Of a stretch of DNA of 32,178 bases, positions 10,301 to 15,132 are shown one piece after another. The notes under the pieces were generated by a model. It had not been told where the DNA came from. It worked only from the letters and a program-made list of their open reading frames with translations, and did not search any database. Origin of the DNA: Okeania sp. SIO2B3 (lineage in GTDB: Bacteria; Cyanobacteriota; Cyanobacteriia; Cyanobacteriales; Microcoleaceae); assembly GCF_010672525.1 (NCBI RefSeq), contig NZ_JAAHGH010000088.1, positions 1 to 32,178 of the forward strand, given 5' to 3'. Both the position numbers and the translations under genes were made by a program. Position 1 is the stretch's first letter. Each line of letters starts with the position of its first letter.

Positions 10301-10482
10301 AAGAGGTTTGCCCCACTCTTGGTTCCCCCTTGAATATTAAATTGATTGCCCTGTGGCGTGACAGTTGTTCCTGTACCATCGTTAGCAGGGGTAATGGGTT
10401 GTGCTTTGGCCGGAGTTGCAACTACTATTGCTAGTAATGGCATTAGTAGAGATAAAGGATAGTTTAATCTCACAGTTTTCAT
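1303..10482 (-). CDS. Giant two-partner-secretion (filamentous haemagglutinin-like) protein with C-terminal CHAT protease domain
   Basis: 3059 residues from an ATG at 10482. Residues 1-27 form a signal peptide ending AKA-Q. Residues 28 to about 290 are a TPS secretion domain with the hallmark LMNPAGIIFG. Residues 302-314 are a palindrome-derived insertion (PPLSKGGQGG). Residues about 445-565 are an acidic Ser/Glu/Asn/Thr tract of four 28-residue repeats. Residues about 570-2430 are beta-helix repeats (GGNI/GDI...INT), including 50-residue near-identical units. Residues about 2430-2640 are a Pro/Asn/Thr/Ser linker with a 17-residue duplication and an NNP tract. The C-terminus is a CHAT (caspase-like) domain with HLATHAEFRG (H2900) and LSACRTAVG (C2943) and the normal end PYYWAGFTMVGSPW. 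TPS proteins cross the outer membrane through a TpsB/FhaC pore, absent here. The protein is probably a surface or secreted adhesin with a cysteine-protease module; its substrate is unknown. No Shine-Dalgarno sequence is obvious. Confidence 0.95.
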   Translation of the reverse strand: MKTVRLNYPLSLLMPLLAIVVATPAKAQPITPANDGTGTTVTPQGNQFNIQGGTKSGANLFHSFDQFNLHSGQTANFLTTPDTRNILGRVTGGNASIINGLIQVIGGNSNLFLMNPAGIIFGQNASLNVPASFSVTTATGIGFNGNNFWFQAMGTNDYANLVGNPSGYRFNVSNPGVIVNEGNLSLTPGENLTLLGGTVVNTGELSTAGGNITIAAVEGGSTLRISQPGHLLSLEVASSVENEADISNFTPLSLPQLLTGGEITHATSMTVNADGDVVLIDTNTIVADVSGDAFASGNIDVSTTPPLSKGGQGGYNVGGQINLLGDRVAVIDANINANGFNGGGIILIGGDFQGNGIVSNSRQTFVDGNSFISADAISYGDGGRVIVWSDGITNFGGNISAKGGEFSGDGGFVEVSGKQRLIFDGSINVSAASGNSGTILLDPENIEVGESEETETTGDNSEVESTENSDNSEVTENSDSNSETTGDNSEVENTENIENSEVTENSDSNSETTGDNSEVENTENIENSEVTENSDSDSEITGDNSEVENTENTDNSEITEAEIATDPFAQDENSNVTISAENIEDLSGEIILQADNDITVNEKIETDSSVEIKAGRSININADIDTSTGNGNITLFGNDNNANINNRSDGVASINQREGTTLNAGNGTIAIRLGGLGEIGDINLANLTTEGRVILNANSGNITQVSSNSLITADTILLRTRGQGGIGLSENPLRLNVHNLEAITGKAGVLIDAISSLTIGGVNGELTGIYTGGRAGKIRLNVDGDLNIEEGIEAGNNVRLTASESVNINADIKTVDGNGNIFIQGNSQEVGENNSGEIPDIILGDETNLAIDNIISEDETNLGAASEPTTDDIGGFIPVIESDDGGIGSIIQGEGTNLEAGSGNIRIELGNLGEVGDIKLANLTTTGRVLVNANGGNIESVSENSSINAGSILFRTSGNGGIGLSEVPLRLNAEKLEAVAGSNGAFFEVLGGINIGGVRENVMGISTTEGGDIQLSAEGQIIVTEDISTAISEGDAGNIIIESNNGGIDTTESKINAYSELGGGGNITLIGEGDIHTANVDTFAGGNGSGGQIKIESRSGSIVTTEGIVISASSYGNGGDIEIRAKDDITTSKISSFSSDSIVSENFNPASFIPIGEGGNIILEAGGNIDTTGGTVNSVSERGNSGNIIFTAGGNILTGNILSRTYSSNSGGNITLEAGGNIDTSGGVSSDSTGDAGDIEMTANGDIITDFISASSLVTPNFPDDGNENKGGNVTLTAGGNIDTRAKQIQAVSSKGDGGNVSLTAEGNIFTEKVLASSNESGNGGNINIQAGGNIDTSIDRLDSSSRDRDAGDITLTSGGNIFTSSINSNSASSLGNGGEITLDAVGTIDTTGGRLNSGSTGTNSGNISLTANNSVITGNIDTAGVQQGGDINITSASGNIDTSLGLLNLSSEGRGGNITFNAEQRIYTGNINTSGIEGGGNINLTSNSSDINTNAGELNTTAENGEDGNINMNANNGSIEIGEINPAKNITIVDGGEEDAFNSDSDSSINSDADQVNDQKGEVSLQAHNDITINEPINSDEISNLELKAGRNININADIDTSEGNGNITLSANDNNADINYRQVGRGNITMAEDTILDAGRGNITIQLGTLGEIGDITISNLRTTGTVIVNAEGGNIFSASENSLVRANNTIFQTRNSGGIGSSSQPINLEVNNLEARAGSAGVFFNSPTQGLSIGNTTDLIRGVLTSGGGEIEITAAGNIEATEPISTVTDLETSGNITLNSTGDINTTNSKILSWSNNEAGNVTLNAEGNISTASIDANSFGIGRGGDITLNAGGAIDVTGGTLRSSSEAGDAGNVNITANNNINTANILSYSGEEAGEDNRGGDITITSHDGSIDTTAGIINEFPADIDITSLEVATFFERFVANLATKANNGTGGNITLSAKENITVGGIGGIGGKNSSNISASSEIGNIKIGDIFSTSHNETSGNITIESNSGNIDINHIASYSVNGTGGDINLNADGSVTINNIASFGPGQSGDVNIQSNNSTITTRKIQTLADNGSSGNIRLNTYNFQGDINTANIQSIGDRSSGEVEVIAADGSITTQNIESLSNSGNSENITVEAGEDIDTEDINSSGGENSGDIEVSSDNGEVNTGNIESSGNSGDSGNIDVNAEGDINTENISTYGNNNSGDISVESNNGSVNTNDVVTEAENGDSGDIDIAARYGINTENISSIGGENSGDISVNSQAGSVNTNNIETIAEAGNSGDIDIAARYGINTENISSIGGENSGDISVNSQEGSVNTNNIETIAEAGNSGDINIGARGDINTGNISSIGGENSGNISVNSQAGSVNTNNITTQAEIGTAGDIDISARNNINTGNITSTAPQGSGNINLTTEVGQINTGEILTDTGKINLNQPNNNISSAVENNSTSRIPTSPPSTINNTPTPTIINPTTQISENSPPTPTIINPTTQISENSPPTLTNNLTPPSTTLTNNPSPITNYSQSPIVNNNQISTSTNTNPSTINNNSNPIIPTSAINRNSRENPANISGTQTSNITNFSRPTTIQNTIQSPQNNNETLISTNPNNSISSNNTNNPNNPNNPNNPNNPNNPNNPNNPQPNSSQINQQLQSQRLQLPQLNLTPTNPLTIDISTSQMILALEKNRIDEYSNYLGENFDQKLLSTKNVREILVDMHHQTGKKSAVIYVKVHQDQLQLILFTPDGQSILKTIYQVNREKLWEVAIQFYLDITDSKKRKNHNYLPTAKKLYNWLISPISTELEAANIDTLLFSMDAGFRLLPLAALHDGKQFLIEKYNISLIPSVSLINSKYNSLKNTKLLAMGASKFSNKPPLPAVPVELKAITKNSQQGNIFLNEEFTRKNLINQRQNYPYPIIHLATHAEFRGSNTSKSYIQLWNDKLHLHQMRDLKWNNPEVELLVLSACRTAVGDKNSELGFAGLAIATGVKSALASLWLVNDEGTLGLMTEFYSNLGNVSIKSEALREAQIAMLKGKVVIENGILKVSGGRGEMPLPPELAQMNQKNFSHPYYWAGFTMVGSPW
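2621..2692. repeat. 9-bp tandem repeat GGGTTATTA inside the CHAT gene
   Basis: About eight units of GGGTTATTA, grading into GGGTTATTG. On the minus (coding) strand they are in frame and encode Asn-Asn-Pro repeats, about residues 2598-2621, in the linker before the CHAT domain. As a 9-bp unit it can change copy number without a frameshift. Confidence 0.9.
3031..3132. repeat. 51-bp direct duplication in the linker of the CHAT protein
   Basis: The block starting TGTTGGGGGT at 3031 recurs at 3082 almost unchanged. It encodes two copies of a 17-residue unit containing TIINPTTQISENSPP. It is in frame and sits in the flexible linker. Confidence 0.85.
3421..4020. repeat. 150-bp (50-residue) tandem repeats of the beta-helix region
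   Basis: The blocks at 3421, 3571 and 3721 are nearly identical at exactly 150-bp spacing, and a diverged fourth block starts at 3871. Each encodes a 50-residue unit with INTENISSIGGENSGDISV and SVNTNNIETIAEAGNSGDI. The near identity of the first three against the divergence of the rest suggests recent duplication or gene conversion. Confidence 0.85.
8841..9176. repeat. 84-bp tandem repeats encoding an acidic low-complexity tract
   Basis: The string CAACTTCAGAATTATCCCCT starts at 8841, 8925, 9009 and 9093, an exact 84-bp period. Each unit encodes 28 residues rich in Glu, Ser, Asn and Thr (for example TTGDNSEVENTEN). The tract separates the N-terminal secretion part from the main beta-helix region. 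Confidence 0.9.
9541..9572. repeat. Palindromic repeat inserted in frame (PPLSKGGQGG-type)
   Basis: CCCCCCTTTGAAAGGGGGG forms a palindrome in the AT-rich coding sequence. On the coding strand it reads TTPPLSKGGQGGYN between ordinary beta-helix sequence. From memory, the peptide PPLSKGGQGG recurs in unrelated cyanobacterial proteins, as expected for a dispersed palindrome that can insert without closing the frame. Confidence 0.8.
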
Positions 10483-10571
10483 AGCTTATAGAAACACACT
10501 AATTTAATTTAACTGTCCAGTCAAAATACTGTTTATTATATTTTAGTTAATTTATTAGGCGTTGCTAATTT

Positions 10572-10620
10572 GAGGTATGATATATAATCCGGTTATACAG
10601 TATATGTTTATGATTCTATC
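10572..10620. repeat. Small dispersed inverted repeat, copy of the element at 14442-14489
   Basis: The sequence around ATCCGGTTATA...ATATGTTTAT...TTCTAT matches the reverse complement of 14442-14489 at most positions. It lies about 90 bp upstream of the CHAT gene start. No open frame and no further signal is visible between 10483 and 10655, apart from a short CTCCCCAT run near 10635. Confidence 0.6.
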
Positions 10621-10654
10621 CACACTTCAATCTCCCCATCTCCCCATCTCAAAT

Positions 10655-10815
10655 GGGTTCTATACAGTCATGATCGCTGATACTTCCATTAAGTAGAATT
10701 GTATTGCACAGTTGTATTGTATCCCAGGAAATATATTCTGCTTCAATTCCTTGAAAATTTGCACCCTCTAAATGTGCTGCTTCATAAAACCGATATAAAA
10801 CGTCACAAGCGCGAC
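10655..10815 (-). pseudogene. Possible remnant of a pentapeptide-repeat-like gene
   Basis: The minus strand from about 10815 reads CRACDVLYRFYEAAHLEGANFQ and continues GIEAEYISWDTIQLCNTILL, ending at a stop near 10655. LEGANFQG resembles an A(D/N)LXX pentapeptide repeat, but only one or two units are present. There is no start codon: the frame runs straight out of the tnpB stop codon upstream. It is best seen as the tail of a gene cut by the neighbouring insertion element. The family assignment is weak. Confidence 0.35.
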
Positions 10816-10825
10816 ATTTTACTGT

Positions 10826-11275
10826 TTACTTCCTGCTTCCACCGGAACTGTCGGCAGCAGGACCTCCACAGGCATTAACGGTCAAGCCGACCGCATCTTT
10901 CAAATTTATACTTGCATTCAGATCACGATCTATAGATATAGCAATGTGCGCTGGCATATTTACAAATTACAGGAGATGTCCAATAGCTAAAAGTCTTATG
11001 TTATTAGCCTTTTATTCTCCCAGATGAGCTGTTGCCTGTTGCCTGTTGCCTGCGCACAGCGCTATATCCCACATTCTGGGCAATCATAAGTTCTCACATT
11101 TAACGGCATATCTTGGACATGACCACAGTTTGAGCAAGTTTTTGATGATAGAAAAAACCTATCAACTATTACTAACTCAGAACCGTACCACTGCGTTTTA
11201 TATTCAAGCTGTCGCCTAAATTCATAAAACCACTATCTGCTAACTGATTTTGGCTAACGTAAATCCAAGGGTGAA
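10826..11275 (-). pseudogene. tnpB: tnpB C-terminal remnant, interrupted by a miniature element
   Basis: The minus strand gives QLADSGF, then after a 1-bp frameshift YEFRRQLEYK, TQWYGSELVIVDRFF and SSKTCSNCGHVQDMPLNVRT, then YDCPECGI. After the 124-bp insertion at 10940-11063 it resumes with DRDLNASINLKDAVGLTVNA and a stop at 10826. This is the TnpB zinc ribbon (CSNC and CPEC) followed by the RuvC-III region (RDLNASIN). The N-terminal two thirds are missing. It is a different copy from the one at 1-941. Confidence 0.9.
10940..11063. mobile_element. 124-bp miniature element inserted in tnpB, with ATAT target duplication
   Basis: The ends form a 17-bp imperfect inverted repeat: AGCAATGTGCGCTGGCA at 10940-10956, and AGCGCTGTGCGCAGGCA read from the other strand at 11047-11063. 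Both sides are flanked by ATAT (10936-10939 and 11064-11067). Removing the element and one ATAT restores CPECGI-SIDRDLNASIN of TnpB, which fixes the boundaries. The interior carries three CTGTTGC heptamers and no open frame. Confidence 0.85.
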
Positions 11276-11302
11276 TATCTACAGGAAATTTAGGTTTTTT
11301 CA

Positions 11303-11396
11303 ACAGGACTTACGCACCAGACTCTACATATAGCGAGAAAGAATACTATTTACTCCTACAAATGGTGCTTTAAAAGTCAATTTGCGTAAGTCCTGT
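11303..11396. mobile_element. 94-bp miniature element with perfect ACAGGACTTACGCA ends and TCA duplication
   Basis: The terminal repeats ACAGGACTTACGCA (11303-11316) and TGCGTAAGTCCTGT (11383-11396) match perfectly over 14 bp. TCA lies directly outside both ends (11300-11302 and 11397-11399). The flanking sequence, GGGTGAATATCTA...GTTTTTTCA followed by a TTTTAAG(C/T)C stretch, also occurs without the element at 17868-17916, giving a natural empty site. Confidence 0.85.
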
Positions 11397-11408
11397 TCAA
11401 GCTTTTAA

Positions 11409-11436
11409 GCCTTCTTCCCTCTTCCTTCTTCCTTAC
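11409..11436. repeat. TTCTTCC heptamer tract after the MscS gene
   Basis: A pyrimidine run built from TTCTTCC-type heptamers. On the minus strand it reads GGAAGAA and lies about 60 bp beyond the stop codon of the MscS gene. Confidence 0.8.
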
Positions 11437-11498
11437 CTTTACAATAACGATACTACCGAACTTGATATGACTCCTTGCTGCCAGGAAAATATTACAAC

Positions 11499-12653
11499 TT
11501 AAATAGGATTTATATATTCTCTATTTCCTTGTTCAATCCCTAAATTTTGACTAGACTGCCAACTTTTATAAGTTTCTGTATCACTAATAATATTAATATT
11601 AAATAAATCTATTCCCTCTTGCTCCAATAAAGCCAAAATTGCCAAATTCAATTGGTCATAAGAGCTATAATACTTATCTAAATTGTTAGTATATCCAATT
11701 ACTCTAATCACGCGAGCATTTCTGTCCAATCCATCAAATCTCACCAGACAAGAATCATCTAAAATGTCAATTGATTTAGGAATTTGTCGAATTTTCTCAT
11801 TAATATCGGCTATTTTCTGAGCTGAAATTCCGTCAATTTTAATGAATAAATCAATAGCTGCTTTCCGATTTTCAATTGGCTGTTGGCAGAAATTTTTGAT
11901 GTTGCCATCAATCATTTTAGAGTTAGGAACTTTCTGGATAGCTCCCTTAAACTTTAAATAAACTGTTGTACTTCTAATACCAATTTTCGTAACCTGCCCC
12001 AAAACACCACTTGGTAGTAAAATCAAATCATTTTCACGATACAAGCTGTCACTGTAAATTACAATTGTAGCTAACCAATCACTAATAACATCCTTAAATA
12101 ATAAACCTAACGTTAAACCAGCGCCACCCACTAAACCAAAGATTGCAGTAACAGAAGTTCCTAGTAATAATTCTCCTGCTTTTAAGCCAAAAATCAGGAT
12201 AGCAGTAAACCTAAATAATATCGGCAGATAAGGGCTAATAATATCATCTAATTCAGTCTCAGTTTGAGCTGATAAATTACTAAAAAATTCTCCTAATATC
12301 GGAGAGATACGGTAGATAATTAGTGAAACATTACCTACTATTGCTAAGTTAATAATTCCTGTGACTATTTGATTTAATTGGGGAGAAATAGAATCTGTTA
12401 ATATTAATTGTAGAATCCACAATCCAAGTATATAGATAAACCACCCGATCGGCTGTTTAACAGATGCAATTAATTTATCGTCAAGGGTAGTTTTTGTATT
12501 ACGAGTTAAAGCCTCAACTTGCTTAATTAATATTATGCTGAATAGTTCTTTTAATCCTAATATTCCTATTAAAGCCAGAGCAATAAAAAATATTTTTCTT
12601 GCTGGTATATCTAGAATTGTAATATTTATGAGACTTTGCCAAAATTTTTCCAT
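11499..12653 (-). CDS. MscS-family mechanosensitive ion channel
   Basis: 384 residues, ATG at 12653. MscS proteins are inner-membrane channels that open under membrane tension and release solutes during hypo-osmotic shock. Hydrophobic segments lie near residues 20-42, 68-86, 98-116 and 145-175. The pore-lining helix is the Gly/Ala-rich VTAIFGLVGGAGLTLGLLFK (168-187), followed by the cytoplasmic beta domain signature YRENDLILLPSGVLGQVTKI and VPNSKM (205-246). The C-terminal alpha/beta vestibule runs to about residue 355. With four or five membrane segments it is longer than E. coli MscS (286 residues) and fits the enlarged cyanobacterial type. It stands alone; an upstream AAGGA is too far from the ATG to act as a normal ribosome-binding site. 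Gating properties and ion selectivity cannot be read from the sequence. Confidence 0.92.
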   Translation of the reverse strand: MEKFWQSLINITILDIPARKIFFIALALIGILGLKELFSIILIKQVEALTRNTKTTLDDKLIASVKQPIGWFIYILGLWILQLILTDSISPQLNQIVTGIINLAIVGNVSLIIYRISPILGEFFSNLSAQTETELDDIISPYLPILFRFTAILIFGLKAGELLLGTSVTAIFGLVGGAGLTLGLLFKDVISDWLATIVIYSDSLYRENDLILLPSGVLGQVTKIGIRSTTVYLKFKGAIQKVPNSKMIDGNIKNFCQQPIENRKAAIDLFIKIDGISAQKIADINEKIRQIPKSIDILDDSCLVRFDGLDRNARVIRVIGYTNNLDKYYSSYDQLNLAILALLEQEGIDLFNINIISDTETYKSWQSSQNLGIEQGNREYINPI

Positions 12654-12779
12654 GATTAATAAAGTCAGATTCCTTGAATAATTTAGTAGTTTTTAAGTTA
12701 ATAGATAAGTATTTAGCATTCAGCTATTTTTGAGTTTTAGACAAACGGTTGGCGATCGCTCCTATCTAAATAAAAAAAA

Positions 12780-12843
12780 TGGTGGTGGTGCATAGTAATG
12801 GTAGAGAGAGTGGGGGAGATGGGGGGATGGGGAGATGGGGAGA
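12780..12843. repeat. G-rich tandem repeat (GGGGAGAT type)
   Basis: Runs of GTGGTGGTG then GGGGGAGAT/GGGGAGAT units occur on the plus strand in the 523-bp gap between the MscS and M20 genes. Similar G-rich runs occur at 14377-14430 and near 28600-28628. Short open frames here are repeat translations, not genes. Confidence 0.7.
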
Positions 12844-12856
12844 AGCTAAAAAATAT

Positions 12857-12956
12857 ATACAGCACTTTTGAGGTACAGTCCGAAGCGGGCAAGATGCCCG
12901 CACTGCAATATTTTCACCATTCACCTTGTACATCATTTGCCCGAAATCTGCTGTAT
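12857..12956. mobile_element. Miniature element with ATACAGCA ends and a GCGGGCAAGATGCCCGC palindrome
   Basis: The ends are ATACAGCA (12857) and TGCTGTAT (to 12956). The interior palindrome GCGGGCAAGATGCCCGC is at 12885-12901. Related elements lie at 22396-22506 (same palindrome, inverted) and 14860-15098 (shared ACAGCACTTTTGAGG start). The rest of this gap, 12957-13176, holds a GCGATCGC site at 13056 and no other clear signal. Confidence 0.75.
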
Positions 12957-13176
12957 CTTCACCATTACCATGCAGGACTACCAAAAAATTTATCTCAAAG
13001 TTAAGTAGGATTCAAAAGACACTCAGAGATCGATCCCCATATAATACAACGGTGGGCGATCGCCATTTCCAGCAAAACTTATTGCTTAATAATTTCCAAG
13101 GATAATTTTCCTTTGTTATCATCATTTAATGTGCTTTAGATAGACTCAATACTACACAAAAATAAATTAATTATAT

Positions 13177-14364
13177 ATGTTAACCAAAATTAAAGATTTA
13201 ACAGCTACCCTCGCCCCCCGTATGATTGAAATTCGTCGTCATATTCACTCTCACCCAGAATTAAGTGGCCAAGAGTACCAAACGGCTGCTTATGTTGCAG
13301 GTGTGTTGTCTTCCTGTGGTCTTCATGTACGAGAGTCTATAGGTAAAACTGGTGTTCTGGGAGAACTCAAAGTTAATAGTAATAATCAATGGTTGGCTAT
13401 TCGTACCGATATGGATGCTTTGCCGATTAAAGAATGTACTAATTTAGATTTTGCCTCCCGTAATACTGGCATTATGCACGCTTGTGGTCACGATGTCCAT
13501 ACAACTGTAGGACTAGGGGCGGCAATGGTATTATCTGAATTGGGAGAACCCTTACCAGGTAATGTTCGGTTTCTGTTTCAACCAGCAGAGGAAATTGCCC
13601 AAGGTGCAAATTGGATGATTGAAGATGGGGCGCTTGAGGATGTACAGGGGATTTTAGGAGTCCATGTCTTCCCAACTATTCCAGCAGGTTCGGTGGGTAT
13701 TCGTCACGGAGTGCTAACTGCTGCTGCTGATGATTTGGAACTGACAATTATTGGGGAGTCTGGTCATGGTGCCCGTCCCCATGAAGCTATAGATGCAATT
13801 TGGATTGCTTCTCAGGTAATTACTAATTTACAGCAGGCCATTAGTAGAACTCATAATCCTTTAAGACCTGTAGTGTTAACAATTGGTAAGATTAGTGGCG
13901 GAAGAGCGCCAAATGTGATATCTGACCAAGTAAAAATGTGGGGAACTGTGCGATCGCTTCATCCAGATACCCATCAGGTTTTACCTGCATGGATTGAAAA
14001 TATTGTGGCTAATATTTGTGGTTCTTATGGCGCTAAGTATGAACTAAATTATCGTCAGGGAGTACCATCGGTGCAAAATGACCCAGCATTGACTCAGTTG
14101 GTCGAGTCTGTTTCTTTGGAAGCTTGGGGGAGCGATCGGGTTTGTATTTTACCTGAGCCTTCCCTCGGTGCGGAAGACTTTTCTATGTATCTGAAGAAAG
14201 TTCCAGGTATGATGTTTCGTTTGGGAGTGGGACACAAAGACAAACCTAACTATCCTCTGCATCATCCTCAGTTTGAGGTCGATGAATCTGCTATTGTCAC
14301 TTGTGTGGTTACTTTGGCTTATGCTGCTTATAAATATTGGCATAATCGCCATTTAGGCCATTAA
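13177..14364 (+). CDS. M20-family metallo-amidohydrolase (N-acyl-amino-acid/hippurate hydrolase type)
   Basis: 395 residues, ATG at 13177. Family members hydrolyse N-acyl amino acids or similar amides in the cytoplasm using a dinuclear metal centre. Expected ligands are visible: MHACGHDVHT (C103, H105), QPAEE (E138 catalytic base, E139 ligand), GVHVFP (H163) and LHHPQFEVDE (H362). The lid/dimerisation domain starts near residue 185, with the SGHGARPHEAIDAI motif. The Cys-x-His motif and total length point to the M20D subgroup (hippurate hydrolase, IAA-amino-acid hydrolase, HipO/AmhX-like) rather than allantoate amidohydrolase or ArgE. It is a single plus-strand gene between repeat-filled gaps, with no partner genes to reveal the substrate. 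There is no strong ribosome-binding site. The protein looks complete and intact. Confidence 0.93.
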   Translation: MLTKIKDLTATLAPRMIEIRRHIHSHPELSGQEYQTAAYVAGVLSSCGLHVRESIGKTGVLGELKVNSNNQWLAIRTDMDALPIKECTNLDFASRNTGIMHACGHDVHTTVGLGAAMVLSELGEPLPGNVRFLFQPAEEIAQGANWMIEDGALEDVQGILGVHVFPTIPAGSVGIRHGVLTAAADDLELTIIGESGHGARPHEAIDAIWIASQVITNLQQAISRTHNPLRPVVLTIGKISGGRAPNVISDQVKMWGTVRSLHPDTHQVLPAWIENIVANICGSYGAKYELNYRQGVPSVQNDPALTQLVESVSLEAWGSDRVCILPEPSLGAEDFSMYLKKVPGMMFRLGVGHKDKPNYPLHHPQFEVDESAIVTCVVTLAYAAYKYWHNRHLGH

Positions 14365-14376
14365 GGCTCTGGTTGG

Positions 14377-14430
14377 AGAGTGGGGGAGTGGGGGAGTGGG
14401 GGAGTAGGGGAGTGGGGGAGTGGAGGAGAT
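14377..14430. repeat. AGTGGGGG octamer tandem repeat after the M20 gene
   Basis: About six units of AGTGGGGG, with AGTAGGGG and AGTGGAGG variants, begin about a dozen bases after the M20 stop codon. Confidence 0.8.
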
Positions 14431-14441
14431 TAAATATTGAA

Positions 14442-14489
14442 GTAATATAGAACTATAAACATATGTTATATAACCGGATTCTATATTAC
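14442..14489. repeat. 48-bp inverted-repeat element with GTAATATAGAA ends
   Basis: GTAATATAGAA (14442-14452) and TTCTATATTAC (14479-14489) are perfect 11-bp inverted repeats around an AT-rich core with CCGGATT. A diverged copy is at 10572-10620. The sequence from 14490 to about 14795 is AT-rich, with no gene or clear signal. Confidence 0.7.
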
Positions 14490-14794
14490 AAGGGAATGTT
14501 TTTAACAAAGAGGTGAGTAATCACTTTTATTCAGTATAAAATTTCAACAAAAATGTACTTTTTTTTATACAATAAATGGCTCAAAACTTCTCCAACTCCC
14601 CACACCTCTTTTACATCTATGAAATTATTAACTTGTCTATTTCGATCTACGGTCAACTCTGATCGATATATTTTTCTATGTAACTTCTTATGAATTTGGT
14701 ATTAACATTAAATTATCCGCTAACTATCAGTCAAAAAAGGATTAAAATAGATGTAGTTAATTACATTAAGATGCTTTTAGATACATATTTATTA

Positions 14795-14854
14795 ATGCTA
14801 GAATAGAAGTAGTAACTTCAAGTCAACGGAGTTTTCTACTGAACTCCTTTTTTT
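14795..14854 (+). terminator. Rho-independent terminator hairpin, possibly ending a very short RNA
   Basis: GGAGTT-TTCTACT-GAACTCC (14828-14847) followed by seven T is the clearest intrinsic terminator in the window, on the plus strand. It is about 460 bp after the M20 stop, far for that gene. A TAGAAT box lies about 30 bp upstream (near 14802), so it could end a small RNA of roughly 45 nt. The terminator is well supported by sequence; the small RNA is a guess. Confidence 0.55.
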
Positions 14855-14859
14855 CTTAC

Positions 14860-15098
14860 TTACAGCACTTTTGAGGAAGTGTGAGGTACATTTATAAGAC
14901 TATTTATACTAAAATCCGGCGATCGACAGAACCAATATTTATGAAGGTAAGGCAGAAGATAGCTATGCTGAAGGGTTAGAGAGAAATTTGAAAAAAGTGA
15001 TGCATGATAACCGGATTTGGTATTATTCCTATATTCCCTGTTCCCTGTTCCCTAGAGCAATAAAACTTTGTACCTCGTCAACTCCAAAACTGCTGTAA
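14860..15098. mobile_element. 239-bp miniature element just upstream of the Hpt gene
   Basis: The left end TTACAGCACTTTTGAGG continues to GAGGTACA at 14891. The right end (GTACCTCGTCAACTCCAAAA then CTGCTGTAA, to 15098) is its inverted match, giving terminal repeats of about 30 bp. The interior has no gene; it carries TTCCCTG heptamers near 15036 and an internal AATCCGG/CCGGATT pair. The element ends 34 bp before the Hpt start codon, so any promoter for that gene probably lies inside or across it. Confidence 0.7.
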
Positions 15099-15132
15099 TT
15101 AGTTAATAATTGTAATTTTTAGGAGAAATATT

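Noticed and set aside
12766-13004. Short open frames on both strands between the MscS and M20 genes
   Set aside because: They are made of G-rich repeat and miniature-element sequence, with no ribosome-binding site or conserved motif.
13177-14364. Reading the M20 enzyme as allantoate amidohydrolase to complete a purine-degradation pathway with the NCS1 permease
   Set aside because: The CGH metal motif and the LHHPQF end fit the M20D hippurate/N-acyl amino acid group; it is on the opposite strand and 8.4 kb away.
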